From NCBI GenBank assembly GCA_025350905.1, contig JANXWY010000423.1, positions 1 through 33,271 of the forward strand: 33,271 nt of DNA. The letters are read 5' to 3'. Source of the stretch: Verrucomicrobiota bacterium. GTDB taxonomy: Bacteria > Verrucomicrobiota > Verrucomicrobiia > Limisphaerales > JADLHS01. The notes under the pieces are model-generated. The model was not told the origin of the DNA. It was given only the letters and a program-made list of their open reading frames with translations, and did not search any database. This document shows, one piece after another, positions 23,478 to 29,925 of the stretch. Both the position numbers and the translations under genes were made by a program. Every line of letters begins with the position of its first letter. Positions within the stretch are counted from its first letter, which is position 1.

Positions 23478-24722
23478 ATGAAACGAATCCGACCCCATTC
23501 CGCCCCGTTGGCACCACCGCTCCCCGAAGCGGACCCGGCCTTTGACTCGCCCGGTCGGCGTTCGCGCACCACTGGCATTCAACTGTTCGGGACGCTGGTG
23601 GTCTATGCAGTGCAATCCCAATGGGCCCACGCTGCAGACCATGTAGATTACGGTTTTGAATTTTACAAGGAGGAGGACGGGCGCATCCAGGTTGAAACGC
23701 AAACGGCTTACTTCGAGAAAAAAATCACCGATGCCATCGCCGCGAAAGGGGAGTTTGTTTACGACGCCATTTCCGGCGCCACCCCCACCGGTTTGCCCCC
23801 GAAACCAAACTCTCAGGAGGTGCCGCTCACGCAAATGCATGACACCCGGTACGCGGGGAACTTGGCGTTCGATTGCCGCTGGGGCCGGCAGTTGCTTTCG
23901 CCTCAAATTGCCTACAGCACGGAGAGTGATTATGAATCCATCGGGATCTCGCTGAACGATGCGATCGATTTCAACCAGAAGAACACAACGCTGCGATTCG
24001 GGGTGGCGCATAATTTCGACCGGGTGCTCGATTTCGTGCACACCGATCCTTCGCTCCCGCGCGCCTGGCATGACAAGGACAGCACGGAGGGGATTGTCGG
24101 CCTTTCCCAGTTGCTGGATCCCAAGACCGTCTTCACGGCTGATTTTACTTTCGGCGGCGAATCGGGCTTCCTCGATGATCCTTATCGCGAGGTGCTGTTT
24201 CGCGGGTGGTTGGCATTCAACCCGAATTTTTACATCGGCGGACCGGAAGCCCGGCCAACCGAACGCACCAAGGAGGTTTTCCAGACCACGCTCACGCACT
24301 TCTTCGATCGGGTGAACGGGAGTGCGGAGTTATCTTACCGCTTCTACCACGATTCGTACGATATTTTCGCCCAAACGGCCGCACTGACCTGGTACCAAAA
24401 AGTGGGTGAGCACCTCATTCTCGAACCCACGTTTCGCTTTTACGAGCAGTCGGCGGCGTATTTTTATTATCCGGAAGGGGTGGCTGGGTTTTCCGCCCTG
24501 ACCCCCGATCCGGATCGACCCCAGTATTATTCGGCCGATTACCGCCTCTCGCACATGATCACCTACACGTACGGGATGCAGGCGGTGGTTATCATAAAAG
24601 ACTGGCTGCAGTTTAACGTGGGCTATAATCGTTACACGATGTACGGGCGCGACGACCTCACGTCCGCCAGCGCGTATCCCAAAGCCAACATCGCCAGCAT
24701 CGGATTCCGCTTATGGTTTTGA
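23478..24722 (+). CDS. DUF3570 outer-membrane beta-barrel protein
   Basis: 414 residues with the pattern of DUF3570: 'VDYGFEFYKEEDGRIQVET', 'KGEFVYDAISGATPTGLPP', 'TRYAGNLAFDCRWGRQLLSP', 'YSTESDYESIGISLNDAIDFN', then repeated amphipathic strands. It ends in 'NIASIGFRLWF', whose terminal aromatic Phe is typical of outer-membrane barrels. Export is likely through a hydrophobic stretch at about residues 35-55, preceded by an unusually long basic/Pro-rich N-terminus, and the start lacks a clear ribosome site. In many Gram-negatives DUF3570 genes sit with ApbE, a thioredoxin and DUF4266, exactly as here. The ApbE start lies inside its last codons. The molecular function of the family is not established. 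Confidence 0.88.
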   Translation: MKRIRPHSAPLAPPLPEADPAFDSPGRRSRTTGIQLFGTLVVYAVQSQWAHAADHVDYGFEFYKEEDGRIQVETQTAYFEKKITDAIAAKGEFVYDAISGATPTGLPPKPNSQEVPLTQMHDTRYAGNLAFDCRWGRQLLSPQIAYSTESDYESIGISLNDAIDFNQKNTTLRFGVAHNFDRVLDFVHTDPSLPRAWHDKDSTEGIVGLSQLLDPKTVFTADFTFGGESGFLDDPYREVLFRGWLAFNPNFYIGGPEARPTERTKEVFQTTLTHFFDRVNGSAELSYRFYHDSYDIFAQTAALTWYQKVGEHLILEPTFRFYEQSAAYFYYPEGVAGFSALTPDPDRPQYYSADYRLSHMITYTYGMQAVVIIKDWLQFNVGYNRYTMYGRDDLTSASAYPKANIASIGFRLWF

Positions 24723-25711
24723 GCGCACCTAATTCCAGCCAGCAAGTGCTCGCCCGCGTGACCGATTCCGCTCGGGTGGTGGTGGACGGTGGGATGCACA
24801 AGCTGACCTTTCGCGCCATGAGTACCGAGTGCCGCGTGCATCTCCACGGGGTCACCCCGGCGGTAGCCGCGGCGTTTCTCGGCGAAGTGGTGCCGTGGGT
24901 CGCGGCCTTTGAAGCGCGCTACTCCCGGTTTATTCCGGACAGTTTGATCGGTGGCATCAATGCCGCCGCCGGGGAGCGTTGGGTGGAAATTGACCCCGAG
25001 ACGGAGCGGTTGTTCACCCTCTGCCACGAACTGGCCTTCTTCACCTGCGGCGCGTTCGATCCCACGGCCCTGCCGCTCATTCGACTTTGGAATTGGAAAG
25101 CGCAACCGCCCGTGGCGCCGTCCGCGGACGCCATTCGCGCCGCCCAGGAACTGGTGGGTTGGCATAAAGTGCAGCGCCGGCCGGGCGGCATTTTTCTGCC
25201 GCGCGCAGGCATGTGCCTCGACCTGGGGGGCATCGGCAAGGAATACGCCGTGGACATGGTCGTCGGCATGGCGCTGGAGCGCGGCATCCCGAATGTGCTC
25301 GTGGATTTTGGGCACGACGTGCGGGTGCATGGTCACGCGCTGGACAAGAAATTTTGGTGGATCGGGCTTGAGGACGCCAATCAACCCGGCCGTTGCTGGA
25401 CCGGCGTCGCCGTGCGCGACCATGCCGTCGCCACCTCCGGCGATTACATCCGCAACTTTCAAATTAACGGCCGCCGCTTTGGCCACATCATTGACCCGCG
25501 GACCGGTTATCCCGTGGACAACGGTTGTCACGCTGTCTCCGTCATCGCCCCGACCTGCACCATCGCGGGTATTCTTTCCACCACGGCACTCATCCTGGGC
25601 CCGCTGGAAGGCCTGCGCCTGATCGAAACCCATCCCGGTGCCGCCGGCGCCGTTACGACCAACCGCAATCGGGATTACACCCGGAAATTCCATGAATATG
25701 CCGCTCCTTAA
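24713..25711 (+). CDS. apbE: ApbE-like FAD:protein FMN transferase with altered metal-site residue, no signal peptide
   Basis: 332 residues, overlapping the DUF3570 gene by 10 bp. ApbE proteins normally move FMN from FAD onto Thr/Ser of exported flavoproteins. Family motifs are 'FRAMSTECRVHL', 'GAFDPTALPLIRLWNW', 'CLDLGGIGKEYAVD', 'ATSGDYIRNFQINGRRFGHIIDPRTGYPV' read as two adjacent motifs, and 'GILSTTALILG'. Two points are odd. First, the Asp of the usual 'ADAL[AS]TA' metal-binding motif is Gly286 ('TIAGILSTTA'), while the Thr is kept. Second, the usual 'GGDV' is 'GHDV'. There is also no hydrophobic N-terminus or lipobox, whereas most ApbE enzymes are periplasmic. It may be a specialised or altered-activity branch tied to DUF3570/DUF4266. 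The family call is firm; activity is uncertain. Confidence 0.9.
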   Translation: MVLSAPNSSQQVLARVTDSARVVVDGGMHKLTFRAMSTECRVHLHGVTPAVAAAFLGEVVPWVAAFEARYSRFIPDSLIGGINAAAGERWVEIDPETERLFTLCHELAFFTCGAFDPTALPLIRLWNWKAQPPVAPSADAIRAAQELVGWHKVQRRPGGIFLPRAGMCLDLGGIGKEYAVDMVVGMALERGIPNVLVDFGHDVRVHGHALDKKFWWIGLEDANQPGRCWTGVAVRDHAVATSGDYIRNFQINGRRFGHIIDPRTGYPVDNGCHAVSVIAPTCTIAGILSTTALILGPLEGLRLIETHPGAAGAVTTNRNRDYTRKFHEYAAP

Positions 25712-26201
25712 AACCATCCTGGCGCTTGGCGCCCTTTGTTGCACGAACCTGTTTTCCGCCCACGCCGGTTGGAGCGTTGGTGATACTCTCCCCGATCTCA
25801 CCGCGCAACAACTGGTGGGCAAACTCCCGGACTCCTTCAAAGGCAAAGTTGTGCTCGTGGATTTCTGGGCCTCCTGGTGCCTGCCGTGCGCGGAATCTTT
25901 CCCGGTCCTGGAAGAGCTGCACAAAAAATATTCGGATCAAGGTCTGGTCATCCTGGCCGTGAGTACGGATGAAAAGCGGGCGAACATGGACAAATTCTTG
26001 AAAAAACATGTCGTCACATTTTCTGTGGTCCAGGATGGCGCGCAAAAACTCGTCGCCCAAGCGGACGCGAACACAATGCCCCGGTCGTTCCTGGTGGGTC
26101 GCGACGGTAAAATCCGTTTTATCCACGATGGCTTTCGGACCCACGAAACCAAAGCTCAATACATCGCTGAGATTGAATCGCTGCTGAAAGAAAAACCATG
26201 A
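25692..26201 (+). CDS. TlpA/ResA-like periplasmic thioredoxin
   Basis: About 169 residues from ATG 25692, overlapping the end of apbE by 20 bp. The track start at 25638 would add a non-signal leader. A second ATG at 25698 is equally possible. The signal peptide is 'LLKTILALGALCCTNLFSAHA'. The thioredoxin fold shows 'KGKVVLVDFWASWCLPCAESFP' as the active-site region with a WCLPC redox motif, 'LVILAVSTDE' and the cis-Pro loop 'NTMPRSFLVGRDGKI'. It probably keeps cysteines of envelope partners reduced or assembles cofactors. The two Cys at the end of the neighbouring DUF4266 peptide are an obvious candidate substrate, though this is only context. Confidence 0.92.
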   Translation: MNMPLLKTILALGALCCTNLFSAHAGWSVGDTLPDLTAQQLVGKLPDSFKGKVVLVDFWASWCLPCAESFPVLEELHKKYSDQGLVILAVSTDEKRANMDKFLKKHVVTFSVVQDGAQKLVAQADANTMPRSFLVGRDGKIRFIHDGFRTHETKAQYIAEIESLLKEKP

Positions 26202-26416
26202 AACTTCGTCGCCTTTTTCTCCCCGGCGTTATCGCGCTGCTGGTCAACAGCGGTTGCGCTAACGTAAAACCGTGGCAACGCGAGACGTTGGCGGATTACA
26301 CCATGCGGGCCGATCGCGATCCCCTCCGCGTCTCGCAAATGCAGCACGTCTGGTTTTCCCGCGAGGAAGCCAACGGCGGCGGCGGCGTGGGTGGCGGCGG
26401 CTGCGGCTGCAATTGA
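26198..26416 (+). CDS. DUF4266 small lipoprotein-like peptide with Gly-rich GCGCN tail
   Basis: 72 residues, ATGA-overlapping the thioredoxin stop. The hydrophobic leader 'LFLPGVIALLVNSGCANV' puts a possible lipid-modified Cys at residue 20, but the lipobox is weak (Asn at -3). The core 'VKPWQRETLADYTMRAD' and a His near the middle ('QMQHVWFSREEA') match DUF4266. The tail is almost pure Gly ending in two Cys, 'GGGGCGCN', the signature of the family. The tail could bind a metal or cofactor, or be modified. Its fixed position with DUF3570, ApbE and thioredoxin is recurrent across phyla. Function is unknown. Confidence 0.88.
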   Translation: MKLRRLFLPGVIALLVNSGCANVKPWQRETLADYTMRADRDPLRVSQMQHVWFSREEANGGGGVGGGGCGCN

Positions 26417-26430
26417 ATTGAATTGAATTC
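26411..26430. repeat. Pentanucleotide AATTG simple repeat at the DUF4266 stop
   Basis: Three AATTG units plus AATTC follow directly, and the stop codon of DUF4266 (TGA 26414-26416) lies in the first unit. Loss or gain of later units would not change the protein. Confidence 0.7.
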
Positions 26431-26458
26431 CTGATCAAACCTAAAACACCAAACAAAC

Positions 26459-29011
26459 ATGAAAATCATTCGCATTCCAGCCCTGTTGCTCGCTGCCGCG
26501 ATTCAACTCCTGCCCATGTGCCGCACGGTAACCACCAGTCCGGCCTTTAGCTCTACGCTGGCCATCATCTTTCGCTGGACGGTTGGCGCTTCCGCCGCGT
26601 TTAGTGCATTCGATTCGGTTTCCGGCAGCACTCAGGTATATTTTGATAGCCCAGGCACCGCCGTCGGGACGGTCGGTGTCCCGTTCACCTATTTCATCAC
26701 CCTGGGTGGCAGCGTGGGCGACAACGCGGGTTCAATTGTCGCGGCCGCACCTTTACCAACAAGCCTTACCAACTACACCCAGCAACATTTGACTTCCCCT
26801 CTTGCTGACTGGGGCGTTATCAGCGGCACTCCCACCAGTACCGTGACCAACCTTGTTATTAACCTCGCGGCGTCGAATCCAGCCTACCAATCCGGCGTGC
26901 CTATGACGGGCACCCTCCGCCTCACAGTTTATCCGACTTCCACTCCAGTAGTCATCACCACCAACCCAACGAACCGCATAGCTACGAATGGCCAAGCGGT
27001 GTCTTTCAGTGCTGCGGCCACCGGGAGCGGCCCCTTGACGTATCAGTGGTTCAAGGGTGACACCAATATCTGGAACCACATTCAGAGCGCGACCAACGCC
27101 ACCTACACCTTCACCGCGAGTACTAATCGCGCCGCCACCTCCTTTGCCGTCAACTCCGGTACCTACATGGTGCGGGTTGCCGGCGCCGCCGGGATGGTCT
27201 GCAGCGACGCGGCCACCCTCATCGTCAATTCACCTCTGCTCAGCATTACCGAGTCGCCCACCAACCTGACTGCCTTCGCGTGCGATACGGCTAATTTCTA
27301 TGTCACCGCGAGCGGTACCACCCCGGTCAGTTACCAATGGTACCTAAATGGGACCGACCCCATTCCCGGCGCCACGGGTAGCACCTACAGCGTGCCCAAT
27401 GTTCAGTTCACCGATGCCGGCTTTTTGACCGCCGTGGTTGCCAATTCCTCCGGCGCGCTCACCAGTGCCGTCGCCCGGTTGACGGTCATCGCGAACCCGG
27501 CCATCATTGCCCCCTCCATTTCGACCTCGCCCACCAATCTCACGATCGTTGCCGGACAGTCAACCACGCTCGTCGTCGAGGCCGGGGGCACGGCCCCGCT
27601 GAATTATCAATGGCAATATTATGGCGATAATATTCCCGGGGCGACCAGTGCGCAGCTGGATTTGACGCCGGTGACGGTTGGTCAAGCCGGCGATTACACC
27701 GCCGTGGTGTTCAATTGCTCGGGTTCCGTTACCAGCTCGGTGGCGACGCTGACCGTTTTGGAGCTGCCCGCGATCGCGATTCCGCCGCAAAGCCAGTCCG
27801 TCGTGGTCGGTGGCAATGCGACCTTCGACGTAACGGCGACGGGCACGGACCCGCTGAGTTATCAATGGCAACTGAATGATGTGGATCTTCCCGGCGCCAA
27901 CAGTTCGACCCTGATCCTGACCGGCGTGACGGCCAACCAGGCGGGCAATTACGCCGCCGTGGTGGCCAACAGCGCCGGTTCGGTCACCAGCATCGTGGCG
28001 ACGCTGACGGTGTTGGTACCCCCCGCGATCGCGACGCCACCGGCGAGTCAGACCGTGACCGCAGGCGGCAGTGCGAGCTTCAACGTGACGGCGACGGGGA
28101 CGGCGCCGTTCAGTTATCAATGGCAATTCAAAGGTGCGAATATTCCCGGGGCCACCAGTGCGACGCTGGCGTTGACGGGGGTGACGACCAATCAAGCCGG
28201 CAATTACGCAGTCGTAGTGATCAATAGCGCAGGTTTCGTCACCAGCTCCACCGCGACGCTGACGGTGCTGGTACCACCCGCGATCACGACGCCACCGGCG
28301 AGTCAGACCGTGACGGCGGGCGGCAGTGCGACCTTCAACGTGACGGCGACGGGTACGGCGCCGCTGAGTTATCAATGGCAATTCAATGGCGCGGATCTTT
28401 CCGGTGCCAACAGTGCGACGCTGGCGTTGACCGGGGTGACGACCAATGAAGCCGGCAACTACGCCGCCGTGGTGGCCAACAGCGCGGGGTCGGTGACGAG
28501 TATCGTGGCGACCCTGACGGTGCGAGTACCACCCGCGATCACCGCGCAGCCGGCCAATCTATCAGTGACGGCAGGCGCCAGCGCGACTTTCAGCGTGACG
28601 GCCACGGGCACCGAGCCGTTGAGCTATCAATGGGCCAAGGACGCGATCAATCTCCCAGGCGCGACCAATTCCAGTTTGTCGCTTGCCACCGCCCGAACGA
28701 GTGACGCCGGCAACTACAGTGTGGTCGTCACCAACGCCGCCGACCGCATCACCAGTGCAAACGCGCTGCTCACCATCACGCTGCCGGCGGCACCGACGTT
28801 GACGGCGCTCGCGTTCAACGGAAGCAATTTCCGCTTTAGCTTCACCCCGGTTATCGGCCTGACCAATTCCGTCCTCACCAACGGCACCTTGGACGGCATG
28901 GGCTGGAGCGTGCTCACCAACATTCCCCCGCCCGCCACCGCCGACAGCATCATCGTCACGGACGACATCAGCGGGAGTGTGAAATTTTATCGCATCTCCC
29001 TCGCACCTTAG
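26459..29011 (+). CDS. Large exported tandem Ig-like repeat protein
   Basis: 850 residues with a signal peptide ('IPALLLAAAIQLLPMC'), though no clear ribosome site is visible. Residues about 50-160 hold an unrecognised beta domain ('SGSTQVYFDSPGTAVGTVGVPF'). Six to seven Ig-like I-set domains follow, each with 'A-x-F-x-V-x-A-x-G', 'YQW' and 'A-G-N-Y-x-x-V-V-x-N'. They keep the core Trp but lack the disulfide cysteines, usual for verrucomicrobial surface Ig repeats. The last segment ('FRFSFTPVIGLTNSVLTNGTLDG...FYRISLAP') is the common short C-terminal module of these proteins. Likely roles are cell-surface adhesion or carbohydrate and protein binding. It sits 42 bp after DUF4266 and may be a separate unit. 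Confidence 0.85.
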   Translation: MKIIRIPALLLAAAIQLLPMCRTVTTSPAFSSTLAIIFRWTVGASAAFSAFDSVSGSTQVYFDSPGTAVGTVGVPFTYFITLGGSVGDNAGSIVAAAPLPTSLTNYTQQHLTSPLADWGVISGTPTSTVTNLVINLAASNPAYQSGVPMTGTLRLTVYPTSTPVVITTNPTNRIATNGQAVSFSAAATGSGPLTYQWFKGDTNIWNHIQSATNATYTFTASTNRAATSFAVNSGTYMVRVAGAAGMVCSDAATLIVNSPLLSITESPTNLTAFACDTANFYVTASGTTPVSYQWYLNGTDPIPGATGSTYSVPNVQFTDAGFLTAVVANSSGALTSAVARLTVIANPAIIAPSISTSPTNLTIVAGQSTTLVVEAGGTAPLNYQWQYYGDNIPGATSAQLDLTPVTVGQAGDYTAVVFNCSGSVTSSVATLTVLELPAIAIPPQSQSVVVGGNATFDVTATGTDPLSYQWQLNDVDLPGANSSTLILTGVTANQAGNYAAVVANSAGSVTSIVATLTVLVPPAIATPPASQTVTAGGSASFNVTATGTAPFSYQWQFKGANIPGATSATLALTGVTTNQAGNYAVVVINSAGFVTSSTATLTVLVPPAITTPPASQTVTAGGSATFNVTATGTAPLSYQWQFNGADLSGANSATLALTGVTTNEAGNYAAVVANSAGSVTSIVATLTVRVPPAITAQPANLSVTAGASATFSVTATGTEPLSYQWAKDAINLPGATNSSLSLATARTSDAGNYSVVVTNAADRITSANALLTITLPAAPTLTALAFNGSNFRFSFTPVIGLTNSVLTNGTLDGMGWSVLTNIPPPATADSIIVTDDISGSVKFYRISLAP
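27761..28780 (+). repeat. 255-bp tandem repeats encoding Ig-like domains
   Basis: Four consecutive units start at about 27761, 28016, 28271 and 28526, exactly 255 bp (85 codons) apart, judged by the GTACC landmark. The middle two are nearly identical in DNA ('CCACCGGCGAGTCAGACCGT' in both), and the outer ones are more diverged. This fits recent amplification by unequal crossing-over. Confidence 0.88.
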
Positions 29012-29072
29012 CGCCCTGCTCAATTCGGAAATCCAGGTTTTATGCCCGCTGTGAAATAGCGTGGTAATCCGA

Positions 29073-29801
29073 TTAGAATTTGAAATTCCACTCGGCGCGT
29101 GAGTATTTCTCGGCCACCAGGGCCGCCGTACGGCCTTGAGGCGGTTGCGTTAGCGGTTGCTCGGCGTGCCAGGCAAGTGCGAGGGCGGCTCTCGCTTGGT
29201 CGCGAGAAAGTGGTAAGCGGGTGAGAAAATCATCATGACTACGACCGGCACGGTAATCGGGCTGTAGGGCCGGGAGCCGCAGGAGTTCATTAACCATCGC
29301 CAGATCAAAATCGAGCAGCAGGGTGCCGTGAAAGAGCAGGAACTGGCGCCGCCGGCGCTGGGCATTGCCGGAAAATTTTCGCCCAGCCAACGTAAGGTCA
29401 GTGTGGCCCTGGACCCGGACGGCGGAGGGCGGAAGCCCGAGGGCGGCGGCTAGTGCCGCGCCATTCCGCTCCATGATGAATTGATTTGCGGCCCGAATAC
29501 TGCGGGTGGGACCGTCCTCTTGGATGCGCAAGCTGAGCGCGTAATTCAGACAACCCGGCCCTTGCGCCACCGTGCCGCCGCCGGTGCAGCGCCGCAGAAT
29601 GGGAATCCCCCGGGCGGCACACGCCGCCACGTTGACTTCCGCGGCCACCTGGTTGGCATAGCCGACGACGACGAAAGTTTGCGGTGATTCCCAGAAGCGG
29701 AGGACTTCGTCGGCCCCGTCCGCCTCACCGGCGTCGAGCAGCGCTTCATCGCCCGCCAGGTTTTCGGCTGGCGAGGGCAGGGTGAGGTCGAGGAGTTTCA
29801 T
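29073..29801 (-). CDS. lplA: Lipoate-protein ligase A-like protein (BPL/LplA/LipB family)
   Basis: 242 residues on the minus strand, ATG at 29801. Family motifs are 'NLAGDEALLDAGE', 'VVVGYANQVAAEVN', 'GIPILRRCTGGGTVAQGPGCLNYAL' and 'GHTDLTLAGRKFSGNAQRR', including the catalytic-type Lys, then 'FHGTLLLDFDL'. The enzyme would attach lipoate or octanoate to lipoyl domains of 2-oxoacid dehydrogenase E2 subunits in the cytoplasm. It is divergent from aceE with 124 bp between the starts, a sensible pairing because pyruvate dehydrogenase needs lipoylated E2. It is shorter than E. coli LplA (about 337 residues), lacking the extra C-terminal domain, as many bacterial forms do. An octanoyl-transferase role (LipM-like) cannot be excluded. 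Confidence 0.85.
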   Translation of the reverse strand: MKLLDLTLPSPAENLAGDEALLDAGEADGADEVLRFWESPQTFVVVGYANQVAAEVNVAACAARGIPILRRCTGGGTVAQGPGCLNYALSLRIQEDGPTRSIRAANQFIMERNGAALAAALGLPPSAVRVQGHTDLTLAGRKFSGNAQRRRRQFLLFHGTLLLDFDLAMVNELLRLPALQPDYRAGRSHDDFLTRLPLSRDQARAALALAWHAEQPLTQPPQGRTAALVAEKYSRAEWNFKF

Positions 29802-29925
29802 GCGCGGCGGGCGGTGCTAATTTCGCTGGCGTTCGGCGTCCGCATTGGGTTTAATCTGCCGCTCTTGCCGGGGGCACCACCTGCGCTTCCATTGCCCGGC
29901 GACTACCTTTGAACTGAGTAACACA
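29802..29925. promoter_or_regulatory. Divergent intergenic region between lplA and aceE
   Basis: This 124-bp gap must carry promoters for both directions. It is less GC-rich around 29818-29855 ('CTAATTTCGC', 'TTGGGTTTAATC'). No convincing promoter boxes or operator could be assigned by eye. Confidence 0.4.

Noticed and set aside
27761-28780. CRISPR-like array
   Set aside because: The regular 255-bp periodicity is protein-coding Ig-domain duplication in a long open frame, with no short repeats separated by unique spacers.
29845-29925. TTG start of aceE in the ORF track
   Set aside because: The added 27 residues do not resemble any E1 N-terminus. GTG 29926 gives a length close to known AceE.
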